A stretch of DNA of 64,000 nucleotides from Adiantum capillus-veneris. Its lineage: Eukaryota; Streptophyta; Polypodiopsida; Polypodiales; Pteridaceae. Below, piece after piece: positions 48,001-59,234 of this stretch. Where the stretch lies: positions 139,219,241-139,283,240 of the forward strand of contig CM043945.1 of assembly GCA_014529385.2 (NCBI GenBank), written 5' to 3'. Each line of letters opens with the position of its first letter. The first letter of the stretch is position 1. The translations under genes and the position numbers were made by a program. Under the pieces are notes generated by a model. It had not been told where the DNA came from. It saw only the letters and a list, made by a program, of their open reading frames with translations, and made no database searches.

Positions 48001-48225
48001 AAACGGTGGATGGAAGCGGCTTATAGGATCGTAAGGGTACAAATGGCCATCCACCCAAATGTCAACATTGGTCTCACAAGCGGTGCGACGTTCCTGTGAT
48101 GACCTTTGGTCACCCTCACTAGTGGTCTTCGGTGCAAATGCCGTGGGTAAGCGAATATGTATGCTTTTGGTGTGCGGAGTACGTGGTGGTGGAAGCAAAC
48201 CATTTGTGATGTCCGTGAGCACCAT
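45016..48225 (-). pseudogene. Multi-exon transposase-like gene of the H3-carrying element
   Basis: The leftward gene starts at ATG 48225 after a CT-rich leader. Predicted pieces are about 48225-47950; a coiled-coil exon (~47915-47644); 47567-47016 (donor CAAG|GTGATT and acceptor TTGTTAG keep the frame); and 46934 onward (acceptor TTTTGTAG). The core has VEWHLGGDLKTIKCLLGCKQG ending in CPFC, then VHFCTLDTF, SWGENNITNYMV, and FSTQGMEKSHYRARGVYF before HGGG. This motif order matches a widespread but poorly named class of eukaryotic transposase-like proteins. Stops occur at 46513 and ~46318, and frame changes near 45980 and 45500. The superfamily is not assigned. Confidence 0.6.
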
Positions 48226-48279
48226 GGAAGATGTTGCGTGAGGAAGCAAATGATAAAAAGATAGAGGAGGAAGGGTAGA

Positions 48280-48395
48280 GAGGTTGAGAAATATGGGAGG
48301 AGAGGAGGGAGGGGGGGAGGAGGAGGAAGGTAGGGGCAGGGAGGGAGAGGAGAGGGAGAGAGGAGGGAGGAGGGAGGAGGGAGGAAGAGGAGAGA
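48280..48395 (-). promoter_or_regulatory. CT-rich leader of the transposase-like gene
   Basis: About 115 bp is nearly pure CT on the - strand (GGAGG-type repeats on the +). It lies just upstream of ATG 48225, a common feature of plant 5' UTRs. Confidence 0.5.
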
Positions 48396-48748
48396 ACAAA
48401 ATGTTTATTACTTTTTGGGGGAAAATATTTTGAAAAAATGGACTTTCTAAGCTTGTGGGTTACAAAATGGGTCAAAAAATGATTTTTGGATATGTATATA
48501 TGTTGGGAGGGAGTTTTAAGTAAAAAACAAGTAAAATTGATTTTTTTTTTTAAAAGTCAAATTTTGACTCTTTGTGACCCACGTTTTTGCTGATGTGGAC
48601 ACATCCCTATGCTTCCTTCACTTTAAAAAAAGCTAGAGAGAGAAAGTAACCCTTTAGGTCCACATCCTACATTTGTCTAAAAAAAAGGATAGAAAAGACT
48701 ACTCAAAACTACCTTCTTCAATGCCCTTGCCCCCTAGACCCCACACAA

Positions 48749-48817
48749 CATTAGCCTTAATCCCTAAAAATTAGGATTCCTTACAAGGCCCATGCAAGGT
48801 TCATATTTCTCATAATG
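48749..48817 (-). repeat. Right terminal inverted repeat
   Basis: Its reverse complement starts CATTATGAGAAATATGAACC and pairs with 38911-38962. It contains a small internal palindrome (AATCCTAAT/ATTAGGATT region). Confidence 0.5.
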
Positions 48818-48821
48818 GTTT

Positions 48822-50353
48822 AGTGTCCACCGAAGAGAGTGTAACTCAGGCAAGGGTAGATCCACTGCACCAATTATTGAGGAAGGTAGTGATACTGACA
48901 CTTCGTCAGACAAATTTTTCTTCATGATGGGTAGTCAATAGCCAGGAGGTTTCACCTATGACGGACCAATGCCAGGAGGAAGCACCTCTCTAAATCCTTT
49001 GAATGATTCCAAGTTCACAGTGATCTTCTTCGAGGGAACAAACTCAAGGGGAGCCCTAGTCTATTCTGAGTATCGAGGATGCAAGTGCATTTGTATCGAA
49101 GAAAGTCCGGCTCAGAGATTGGAGATAATTCAAGTCTATGATGATGGAGATAGATTCCAAAACGAAAAGGGGAACCACTATCTGATAGTCAGTAACCCTG
49201 AAGATTACAATAGATATGGAAATAATGTGATGGAAGGGAACATGGTTTCAGAAGCTCAAGAACCGCCACCAAACATTGATCGGCCCGGAGCAATTTTTAT
49301 GCATGATAAGAAAACAACCAGGGTTCCAACTTATAATGAGAACGTGGGAATCTACAAGCATGAGAGTAAGGGTATAGTCGCTTACTTTCGCAGCAAAGAA
49401 CCATACTTAAACGAAGTAAGCAAAGACAAGGCTCTTTACTTATTTTCTTATGAAACTGCATTGGGGAATGGTATAGTTTTTGTTGATAGATATGGGCAAG
49501 AATACCAACGTATTCTCCCAGAGGAGGTAGAAAGGGCGACAGGTCCAGGAGTATCAACATATTCCCCTGAGGAAGTGACAAGAGCCACCTACACCCCAAG
49601 AAAATCGACAAATCCATTTTTTGAAAAGTATGACGCTACCTCACATTCCACCCGACCGCCGCAGGCATTCAGCAACCAAAACCAACCAGCAAACCAGCCA
49701 TCATTGTAGGCATGGATTCGATAGTCAACAACAATGGAGCAAGACCAAAATCGAGATGGTTATCAAGCCGCACGAGGGCTTAGGGATTTTCAAGAATCAC
49801 CACTCTATTCAAGGTATCAAGGAGAGAGTAAGACAAAGGCTCAAGGGTTGACAGAGCCTGGAGGGCCACCATAGAACGATTTCGAAGATATGAACAATCT
49901 CTGGCGAGAACTGTTAGAGATTATGGCCTAGGACCACCACTGGGAGGAACCAACCTACTATAGAAGACTTGAGGAGGTATATCGATTAGGACGTGGATAT
50001 CCAATGATGAGGTTTGTAGACCATCGTAGAATTAGACCTTCTCAAGTGAAAAAATGGGTAAACAAGAAATACACAGGAAACAGAGACCCAAGAGATCATG
50101 TAGCAGCCTTTGTGCGTGTATTTAGAGCTGAAGAGGTGTTAGACCTCCCTACCCAATTTGCAGGGTTTGGACTAACCCTAGAGGATGATGCTGCTACTTG
50201 GTTTGACTCTGTAGAGCGTAGAGACTTTGAGTCTATGGAGGAAGTGTTTGACGAGTTTATCAAGGAATTCTCACAAAGGGGGATAGCTCATAATACCGTC
50301 TCACAAATCCCATAAATTCAAACAGAAAGATGGAGAATCTGTACGAAAGGCAG
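48822..50353 (+). pseudogene. Gypsy 2 gag, N-terminal part
   Basis: One frame runs from 48822 to 50315 with TAG codons at 48939, 49707, 49722, about 49872 and about 49932. A one-base shift near 50312 then restores KFKQKDGESVRK. The region 50004-50353 is a Retrotrans_gag capsid domain (WVNKKYTGNRDPRDH, ATWFDSV, FDEFIKEFSQ). The N-terminal ~250 residues (48969-49709) are an unknown extension with YEN/YKHESKG segments and a Pro/Gln-rich end. Confidence 0.7.
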
Positions 50354-50355
50354 CC

Positions 50356-51256
50356 CCAAGGATAGCATGCAAGAATGGCTAGTCTTCCTCTAGGAGAAAG
50401 TGTAGGCTTAGGCTTCTGTTAATGGCTAAGTACAATTTGGCATTACTACTCACTCCCTCAAGACTTCCTCTCATCAATGGATTGAATGCTTGAGTTCTTT
50501 TCAAGGAAGAAGAGGTCCCCTTTTATAGGTGAAGGGAACCCACAAGGGTTTACACAAGAAGAGAAGAGCCAGTGTGAACAGAAACTGGAAAATTTGTAAA
50601 TGAGTTGTCCCTGCATGATGTGGGCAGACTAGGGTCCAGTACTTTGATCATATATCCTCAACCGTGGCTCCAAATAAAAAAGTAAAAATATGGGCATAAA
50701 ATTCAACTCATTACCTACGACTTCCTCTTTATATGGATTTTCCAATTCGGATTGGAACCTTGTGTAAAAAAGTCTTCCTGTGGTCCCCTTAGCCTATACT
50801 TTCATTTGATTCCAAAGGACACCTCATACCATATGAAAGCATGACATTGCTCCTTGACAAAGCTTTGTAATCATGCTTGCAATAACGCATTAAAATAAGT
50901 GTATCTTTGAAATCATGCCACCTAGTGTCCCACTAGGATTTGATTCCCTCCTAGTAGCTATTTAAAAAGAAATATAAGAAAAATATAAAAAATACATAGA
51001 ATATATATATATTGGAGTTTACCCTAGATATAGGATCTAGCTAGGGTGTGAGCTATTGGCACTTTTCCCATAGTATTTTCTGATGGTAAAGTAAGAAGAG
51101 GTTACCCTTGAGAAAAATAATACGATGAGATAGAAGGCGTATTATTATACTTAAATATGCATATGTGCATTATAGAAAATATAACTATGTATCTAAAAAG
51201 TTACAAGATAACTCTTGTAGCATGCGTTCCCACTATGTACGTGTCATAGCACGACA
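50356..51256 (-). repeat. Partial gypsy-1-type LTR inserted in gypsy 2
   Basis: It matches 37140-38140 from 'ccaaggatagc' to 'agcacgaca', with small internal deletions (901 bp against 1001 bp). No internal retroelement sequence is attached, so it is a truncated solo LTR. It interrupts gag between the capsid and the zinc knuckles. Confidence 0.9.
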
Positions 51257-53054
51257 ACACTCCCCAAGCTCATTACCTTCGCCTCAAGTTCCACCGATGC
51301 CTAGGTATCAAGCAGGCAACCTACCAGGACCTGTAGGTGTATAAAGACCACAACCGGTGTTGGGGCAACAACCATCTCTACCAGGATTACAACCAGTCGG
51401 TATAAGATACACACCAACCGTAACTGAATTAGAGAATAAGGCTTTGGTACCTATGCATGCATATTATGAAGATCCTAACGGATATGCGGCAAACTCTGTC
51501 TATTATCTACCGGAAGAACCCTTGACACCAGAACCATGGAGCATGATAGGAAGTAGAGGACCACCAATAGCTGCACAGGCAGCAGGAGAAGGAAGATATA
51601 GCTTAGATGAACGAACATTGTTGTTCATAGCCAACGGAGGCATGGGGGGATAGAGACATGCATACCAACAAAGAGGAGCTCAAGGAACACCTCAACAACC
51701 CAAGGGACCCTGCTACAAGTGTGGTGGAGACCATTGGCTAAGAGACTGTGCTCATGATGAAATCATTCGAGTCAACGCATATTGCACCAAGTGTGGAGTT
51801 ACTCATCTGATTCCCGATTGCCCTAAAAACCTGAGAAAAAGAGCAAAAACTACCTTGAACATGCTAGAAATAGTACCTTCTAGTGGAGGGTCAGAAAATG
51901 AAACAATCATACCTATTCAGGCGGTGACACGAGCCCAAGCTCAAAGAATGACGAACGAACCCATAGTTGAAGAGCCAAAAACCGATGCCCAAAGTTCAGA
52001 AACGAAAAATCAGAGAAGCACTTGGAAAGCTAGAAAGGTGCGTATGAAAGCCAAGAAAGAACGAGAGCAAACAACTCTATCCGAGGAGTTAAAACACACA
52101 AAGGATAGGTTAGAGCGGTTAGAGGATCTAGCTAGCTTAAGCTCACACACCACGGAAACCATAGAACCCAAGGAAATAGCAGAGCCCAAAAGTGTAGGAT
52201 TAGGAGGATCTGTACTGGCAGACAAGGTAAATGAGCAGTTGGATGCGCTTCTAAAAGCTTATGAAGCCAGACTCAAAAAGAACCAAACCCAAGAGCAAAG
52301 GTGGATGAATTATCCATATGCGAAAATAGAAAAAGAAAGGTTGGAAATATGTAAAAAGATGATTGAAACAGCTCAATCCTTGATGGAAGACCCGCTGGGT
52401 AAACCTGTAAATTTGCATGAAGCACCAGCTCCAACCCCTATCCAACCAACTTTAGAGGAACAAGTAGAAAAAAAGGAAAGACTCACTAATGCCTATGAGT
52501 TCAGAGGAGAGCCTATCATAGTGCCAAATACAACAGATGAGGCAAGTAACGGGTTCCAGCTTAAAACATTGACAGAAATGGATAAGGACTGTAACGGTCT
52601 AGATGATTTGTGGAAGCAAATCCGTGAGGCCAACGAGGCTAATAGGATGAGTAACCACATGAATAGCACGAGAAAAGAGAAGAATGTGATCTTACCTCCT
52701 ATTGAAGAATTTGAGGCAAGGTCACAAATGAACTTTGAGATACATTCACAAGGGGGAGACCAGGGATCAATTAGTTCAGGGCACAGCCAATCAAACTCGC
52801 AGAAAACTTTACCCTCTTACCTAGGAGAGTATGAAGCCCAGTCTGAAGTGAGAGCAATACCATCTCAAAGAATTTCTTCTAACAAAGTGATGGATTCACA
52901 AGGATTGATTGAGTTATTGTCCACCCCAGTGGCATGCACAATCACATTAGCCGAACTCCTAAGGTTACGACCAAACATGTGGACCACAGTAGGTAAATTC
53001 CTAGAAAAATTTGGAGTGAAAGACCCCACCTTGAGGCTACAGGAAGGGATTTGA
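51257..53054 (+). pseudogene. Gypsy 2 gag C-terminal part with two zinc knuckles and linker
   Basis: A Pro/Gly-rich stretch (51357-51653) stops at TAG 51651. In the same frame it continues to two knuckles, CYKCGGDHWLRDC and CTKCGVTHLIPDC (51711-51830), both C-x2-C-x3-H-x4-C with one residue fewer than usual before His. A ~390-residue charged, coiled-coil-prone linker follows (51855-53054). Confidence 0.75.
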
Positions 53055-53057
53055 GAG

Positions 53058-53480
53058 TTGGACAGGCCTCAACTAAACATTAGGCCAGTACCATTAAACA
53101 AGGTTGGAGAGTATTGCGAGGGAGAAGATGGAAACACCACGCTACCAGTAGAATTCCAAGGAGTAGTTTCCAAAGCCATTCTTGACAGTGGAGCGGGAGT
53201 TGCTATCGCCACCAAGGAACTCTCGAAAAAATGGGGAAAGCCAGCTTAAAGAGCTACTAGAATGAAATTGCAATTGGCATATGGGTTCATGGAGAAGCCT
53301 CTAGGACTCTTAGAAAAGGTGATTGTCACTTCGTGTGGAATCGAGTATGAGCATAAATTTGCGATAATTGATTTTGACAAAAAGAACAATTATGAGATCA
53401 TCTTGGGAAGACCATTCATGCGACAATTGAAGATGGTCCAAGATTGGGGTTACGACCACATATACCTCACACATGGATAG
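53058..53480 (+). pseudogene. Gypsy 2 aspartic protease
   Basis: The active site is AILDSGAGVAIATKEL (D-S-G), followed after a TAA by LEKVIVTSCGIEYEHKFAIID and YEIILGRPFMRQL. Both key motifs of a retropepsin are present. Confidence 0.82.
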
Positions 53481-54684
53481 ACAACAACTAAAATACACCT
53501 AAAAGACCATAGTTACAAAGATGTGAACTAAACACCCGTGGAAGAGTTTGATTCAGCTACAGTAGCAGGATCGGAACTCCCAACATGGTTAGGGCAATAA
53601 AAAGAGCTATGGATATGCGGAGCTTCACATTGTGGAAGCTTAAGAAGGGAGGAATGTGTCTTAGAAAGAGCGATTGAGGACAAGGAGTATATTCAGTAAC
53701 CTTTCCCTGAAGATGCCTTGGAACCTCTAGAATGGGAACACATACTAGCAACATTGGATGTCTGTACCATTACAGATAGTCCAACAACAAAATTTTGCAA
53801 TAAAGATGGCTATGATGTGCTACCCTACTACATGGTAAACATTATACCCGGAGAAGATGGGACGATAGAACCACCAGAACAAGAAGAGTTTTATAACTCC
53901 TCTGAACATCTGGAAGTAAATGATGATGCAGATAATGAGTGTTCAGACACCTCAAGTGAACCCAGGATAAAAGGTGAAACTCACTATTTGATGCTTGTAA
54001 AAGCAGAGGATTGTGTAAAAGATCACATATCAGGAAGATTCTCAAAAGATCGCAAGGAAAGAACGCGAGAGGAAATAATACAGGTACGAAAATCTAAAAC
54101 AGAAACAAAATCACAAAAATCTCAAAAATAAAAAAAAGAAACAACAAAAGACCAAGAGTGGACCAAACTCGAGTGTAAATAGAAATACCAAGAACTGAAA
54201 CGGCCTTTACGTGAGATATGGACTACGGAATAAGATAGTGATAGTAAAGGGGAGTCAGAGAAAGGAAACATGAATGTACCATCACACTATCGAAAATTTA
54301 CCATCTAGGACAGAAAAATCATCATGACGCCACCAGTCAGGGAAAGAACCAACCAAGAATCTTACGATGGGCTAAAAAATGCAAAAAGGATAGACCTCAT
54401 GGAACTTGGTGAAAAGCCTCAGCCGGTCTATATAGCAAACGATTTAGAGCCTGAAGAAGAAGAACGACTAACACAACTTCTCAAGAAATATAAGATGTGT
54501 TCGCATGGTCCTATAAAGACCTCAAAGGAGTTGATCCATCGATATGCCAATATACAATTCCTTTGAAATTGGATGCAAAACCTAGCAAACAACGTCCTTA
54601 TACATATAATGACACATTTGCTAAACGAATCAAAGAGGAGATTGATAAGCTGAATTCATCTATGAAATCGAACATACAGATTGG
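53481..54684 (+). pseudogene. Gypsy 2 protease-RT linker
   Basis: Broken frames (53718-54131 and 54324-54566) hold acidic linker sequence and then the pre-RT segment with LKKYKMCSHGPIKTSKE, continuing in another frame with PLKLDAKPSKQRPYTYN (54497-54703). At least one frameshift lies near 54500-54690. Confidence 0.65.
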
Positions 54685-55680
54685 GTGTCACCCATTGTGG
54701 TAGCTCCCAAAAAGAACGAAAAACTGCGAGTGTGTGTAAACCTCAAAAAGGTAAATGTGGCCACCATAAGGGACAATTATCCCTTGCCAATCACACAACA
54801 TGTACTTGATCGGGTGGCCAAAAAACGGGCTTATTTCTTTCTGGACGGGTTTTTAGGATATAGACAACTGGCAATTGTAAGGGAGGATAAACACCTAACA
54901 GCGTTTGCCATAGAATGGGAAATTTATGCGTATCGAGTTATTCCGTTTGGCTTAACTAATGTCCCAGCTACCTTCCAAACGTTAATGACGCACGCGTTCA
55001 AAGAATACCTGAGAATATTCTTAGAAATATACATGGATGATCTTTGTGTACACTCTCTTCTACGAGAGGAACATATTGACCATTTGCAAAAGGTATTTGA
55101 AAAATGCAGGACATATCGAATCTATCTTAACCCGGAAAAGTGTATCTTTATGGCTAAGCAAGGTCGCATCATAGGACACATTGTCTCAAGAAATGACATA
55201 ACCACTGACCTAGACAAAGTCAAAGTCATAGTAGACCTACCCAGGCCTACTAATGCTAAACAATTGCAATCCTTCATGGGACACTGCGGATATTATCGAA
55301 GATTCATATACATGTATGCAGTCATTGCACAACCTCTATATCGTTTGCTAGTCAATTTCGATTGGACTGAGGAGTGTGAAACTTCATTCCAAAAGCTGAA
55401 GGAAAACCTTATATCAGCACTTGTACTTAAAGCACCAGATTGGGAAAAGATATTCCATGTTCACATTGATGCTTCTGCATATGCAATCGGGAGTATTCTG
55501 GCTCAACTTGGAGACGGAACAATGGATTTTCCAGTGTGTTATGCAAGCCGACAGTTAAACAGTGTGGAAAAGAACTACACAACCAGTGTGTTATGCTGTG
55601 AAGAAATTTTGGCATTATTTGCTTGCAAACAAATTTGTGTTCTTCACAGATCATCAAGCTCTTTTGTATCTGGTAAATAA
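54685..55680 (+). pseudogene. Gypsy 2 reverse transcriptase and RNase H start
   Basis: It contains VAPKKNEKLRVCVNLKKVN, VIPFGLTNVPATFQTLM and the catalytic YMDDLCVHS (nt ~55031), followed by thumb GHIVSRNDITTD and RNase H VHIDASAYAIGSILAQ and CYASRQLNSVEKNY. The RT catalytic Asp pair is intact. The RNase H is cut by a frame change near 55670. Confidence 0.88.
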
Positions 55681-55720
55681 ACCATGCAATATAGGGAGAA
55701 TTGTACGCTAGTTTATTATA

Positions 55721-56026
55721 TTGCTAGAATTTGATTTCACAGTGGTGGTCAAAAAGGGTAAAACCCATCTACGAGTGGACCATCTTTCAAGGATACACAA
55801 TAGGGAAGCTCCTGAAGGAGTAGATGATGACATACCAGATGCTTATCTTTTCAATGTTGAAATGATACCCAAATGGTCACAGGAAATTGTTAGCATTATT
55901 TCCTTTGTAAGTAGGTTTAATAATACCGAATACAGATCCAAACAACAAACAATTCAACAAACAAAAAACTTCCAGTTAATAGCAAGATGGCTGTATCATC
56001 TAGTATCGGACCCAATCCTACGATTA
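55721..56026 (+). pseudogene. Gypsy 2 RNase H end and integrase start
   Basis: VVVKKGKTHLRVDHLSRI is the typical end of gypsy RNase H; FQLIARWLYHL resembles the pre-integrase stretch. Coding similarity stops where the gypsy 3 LTR begins. Confidence 0.75.
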
Positions 56027-58635
56027 TGTTGATAGCTGTTTTTCGGCTCTCCGTAATTGCCATAGTGAGTTATCCCACCCTACCAAAATCACCTAAACAC
56101 TGTGGCTATTCTTACCTTTTCATTATACATAGGCGTGTGTGATTTAGGGGGCTTTTCCCATATCTTCTTAAAATCCTCAGCTAGCTAGTCACTGGGCTAG
56201 TCGAGCCAAAAAAATAAAAAAATAAAAGTATATTATGGCCTCTTTGTGTGTAAATATTTGATTGTATATATGGCCTAAATATAGGTATTTTTTCTAATTA
56301 TTTTGGTATTTTATTCAAATATTTCTACTTAGGTGTGTGTTTTATTAAACCCGTGTATGCCTTCTTTCACCCTCTTACACCATAAGTATATTTTTTGCCA
56401 ATATGTATATACTCTAACCTCATATTTTTCCTTTATACAAATCACCCCCACATTTTCACCCTCACCCTCGTGAAAACAAAAAATTGATTTCTACTTTCTT
56501 AGTCATGTTTATTATATTATTTTCATTTATTTGCATACCTTTTCCTCTTTCACCCAAAATAATACAAAGAGGGACCATATCATATGGTTCCAATATCTTT
56601 TCATATCCATAATTTCTCCATATTTTTAAAATTATTTTTACTCATTATTCTAACACCATGTGCCCATTGAGCTAAAATCCATGAATAGCCCATACACTAG
56701 TCCCACCATGTATATATTGCTTTATTCACCAATAATCCTCCTCCATGCATGTGTAAAGGGGAACTAGGATGCTTTGCATTATGATATGACAAAGGAAGGG
56801 CTCACTCTTGGATGCATTGTACAAATTCAACAAAGGAGGGGGCCACTAAAAGACTTTTGCAGGCATAAAAAACAAGCTTTTTGGCACCCATCTCCACTCC
56901 GAACTTGGAGCGGTGGTCAAAAGAGAAAATGTAGCCCACGATCTGAATAATCACCTCAAAGTTTTTTATGATTTTTGGAGCTACCATCGGTGAGCTATGA
57001 TTTTTTGAGTGGACCCCAGTCTGCCCACTTTTCTCACAAAGTAGCCCATAGTCTTCTCTCACCTCCTTTTCCACTTCCACACACATACACTCATTCCTCT
57101 CCATCCCTCACTCAAACCTGCAACTTTCATGGCTTAATTCATCTTCTTCACCATTTCCATCTCTCCTTACTCCATAGCTCAAAAGATTATCATCTCTACA
57201 CACATATAGCTCAATTTCTCTCTCTAGAATCAAATTCATATTACCATAACCTCTTCATCCTTTCATAAAAAGAGAAAAAATCAGCAAATAACCAAGCTCA
57301 AGCCCTACAAAAGGAGGGGTTTCATCATGGAGAATTCAACTTCCCCATGGTCACAAGAACTGCACAGACAAAGTTCTACAACCGCTTCATTCACTGGAGG
57401 AGAAGGTGAAAAATTTCATTTACATCTTGTGGTTTCCACAAAATTGTGTATATTCTCATCCTTCTCTTACTTTTTATCATTTTATAAATCATATAATGCA
57501 CCTTGAGTGCATATGCCATGTAATTTTACCCCATCCTACTAACACTAACTGCTAACCTTTTTTTGTAAATTGCACCCACTCTACTCTACCGTGGAGTAGG
57601 CAACCTCACACAAAAAATCACTCACCTCTTTAGAATCTTATCTATTTCACCTCAATAATTCTCTCCTCTTGAGCCCACATCCATGTGACTCAAAGGACAA
57701 GAGAGACCCAGCCTCATTTAAAAAAAATAAAATATCATAATCTTTGATTTCCTCAAATAAATTTGATTAGGTCTAATCCTAATCGGGGCTTCTAAAACCT
57801 ATAAATAGAGCCCTTCTCTCCCTTGTAAGTCATCACATGATCACACCACACCATTCTCAACACATAACACACCACTCTTCAAGCCTAGTTGTGTAGAGTG
57901 TGTGCATTGTGAGTGCTCTATTCCATCACTACACATAGGTGCATGGAGAAGCTTGAAGTTAGTTATGCCATCTAGAGGAGTGGAGTGATACCATACTCTC
58001 CATCACACTTGTAGCCTACTCTTGTCCATAAATAAGATTCATAGTTTTGGGTGCAATTGCATGCTGCAACTACGACTCTTCTCTCCAAATTGACTTGATA
58101 AGTTGGCTCATCAGGTGGTTGAAGGTATATTGTCCTTGATGTCTATTGTGCTATTTCATGCTTGATAGTTTGAGGGATTGTTGAATTGTTTGCCTAAAAA
58201 GTCAATTGTAAGAGGGTGCGCGTCGGTGAGAGGGCTCCTGTGACCCTAAGACAATTTGTGTATTGGCAACAAGGTCAAGTTTCGTGTTGTCTCTCTATTT
58301 CTCATCAATCTTTGTGTGCATCTAGTATTTAAGGCTAAGACTGAGTTTCTCAAGCTGACTTGTGCTCTTTACCTCTCTCTGGCGTGGTGAATGTTTGTGT
58401 TTGGTGTGTGTGGCTATCTTGCATTCCCCTCTCTTTGTGTATTTGAGTATAAGGAGATATCACGTGCGTCCTAGTTTGCATCTACAACTAGGTGGTGCCC
58501 CTTTTCTTGATTGGTTTCTGGCTGTGGGTTGTTGTTGTCTCTGATTGTGCTTGCCCCAGTCCCAATTGAGTAGCACGGGATCCTTGAGGGGTGTTTAGAG
58601 GTCGCCTCTCTTGTTGCCCGCCCCGGACCGCCTCA
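56027..58635 (+). repeat. 5' LTR of gypsy 3
   Basis: The 2.6 kb region starts TGTTGATAG where gypsy 2 coding is interrupted and ends CCTCA just before the PBS. No second copy is in the window, so the ends rest on TG...CA and neighbours. There is no gene in it; it is AT-rich with A-runs near 56215 and 57720. Confidence 0.6.
57799..57807 (+). promoter_or_regulatory. TATA box in the gypsy 3 LTR
   Basis: CTATAAATA followed by GAGCCC and a CT-rich stretch is a typical LTR core promoter. Transcription would start near 57830. Confidence 0.65.
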
Positions 58636-58639
58636 ATTT

Positions 58640-58659
58640 TGGTGCCCCCACTGAGGACC
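58640..58659 (+). promoter_or_regulatory. Primer binding site of gypsy 3
   Basis: TGGTGCCCCCACTGAGGACC begins with TGG, 4 bp after the LTR end. The pattern is like other gypsy PBS sequences; the tRNA is not assigned. Confidence 0.65.
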
Positions 58660-58707
58660 GAGTGGTTGTGTTAGCATACACAAGGTAAGTCTTCAAAAAC
58701 TAGTTGT

Positions 58708-58950
58708 GTGTACATGAACAATCCACCACCTCCTAATCCTGCTCATGCAGTTCAATTTCATCAGTCTCATTGGGTGCAAGGGATTAGGATAAATGTTCGC
58801 ATTGATAGAAAAATCTTTTTTCAACAACGTATTGTATTCCTCTTTGGTGCTAAAGCATTAAGAGATATTCTACAATCTCCAAATGCTATTATACTCCCAC
58901 TTGTAGACTATGATGTCTCTTTTGATGTACATGTGTTTATCTTGTTTTAG
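58708..58950 (+). CDS. Leader ORF 1 of gypsy 3
   Basis: An 80-codon frame between PBS and gag. Its second half (RKIFFQQRI ... IILPLVDYDVSFDVHVFILF) aligns with the next ORF, so the two look like a tandem duplication. No known domain. Translation is uncertain. Confidence 0.45.
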   Translation: MYMNNPPPPNPAHAVQFHQSHWVQGIRINVRIDRKIFFQQRIVFLFGAKALRDILQSPNAIILPLVDYDVSFDVHVFILF

Positions 58951-58958
58951 CTAGGTTA

Positions 58959-59171
58959 ATGAATCAAGAGGACTTGTATCATACATTCATTCCTTTTGCT
59001 AGACAAGACATCCATGTAATAGTTGGCACAAAGTTACAATTTCAACGTGTTTTCCGTCGTATGTTTGAATCTAGGCAAGTAGCGGCTATCAATGCCTCAG
59101 TCAATCCGTTCATTTTGCCATTGATTCGCTACGATCTAAGCTTTGACATTTACATTTTCATTCTACTTTGA
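58959..59171 (+). CDS. Leader ORF 2 of gypsy 3
   Basis: A 70-codon frame starting MNQEDLYHTFIPFARQ, containing GTKLQFQR and NPFILPLIRYDLSFDIYIF. It is homologous to the ORF at 36308-36520 (-) in gypsy 1 and to leader ORF 1. It lies 8 bp after leader ORF 1 and 45 bp before the gag frame. Function unknown. Confidence 0.5.
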   Translation: MNQEDLYHTFIPFARQDIHVIVGTKLQFQRVFRRMFESRQVAAINASVNPFILPLIRYDLSFDIYIFILL

Positions 59172-59234
59172 AATTTGATTTTGCAACACAAAAAATAAAA
59201 AAATAAAAAGAAATTTTTGAGTAAAACCAGCAAC

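Larger units (their letters stand above)
38911..48817. mobile_element. ~9.9 kb TIR-bounded DNA-transposon-like unit with histone H3-like gene
   Basis: The left end CATTAGGAAAAATATGAACC and the reverse complement of the right end CATTATGAGAAATATGAACC agree at most positions. Further partial matches follow (GGGCC, GGGATTAAGG.TAAT). Inside are two rightward genes, a nested palindrome, and two leftward genes: H3-like and transposase-like. No target-site duplication was recognised. All four genes carry stops or frame changes, so this copy is dead. Confidence 0.55.
48818..56026 (+). mobile_element. Decayed Ty3/gypsy retrotransposon (gypsy 2)
   Basis: The + strand order is gag, a fragment of a foreign LTR, two zinc knuckles, protease, RT and RNase H, cut by the gypsy 3 LTR at ~56027. 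The left end is bounded by the 38911-48817 element, and the gag frame is open up to that border. Premature stops are numerous, mostly TAG. No own LTR is certain. Confidence 0.85.

Noticed and set aside
38911-48817. Assignment of the H3-carrying element to CACTA from its CATTA ends
   Set aside because: The ends are not CACTA, no 3-bp target-site duplication was found, and the transposase motifs do not clearly fit.
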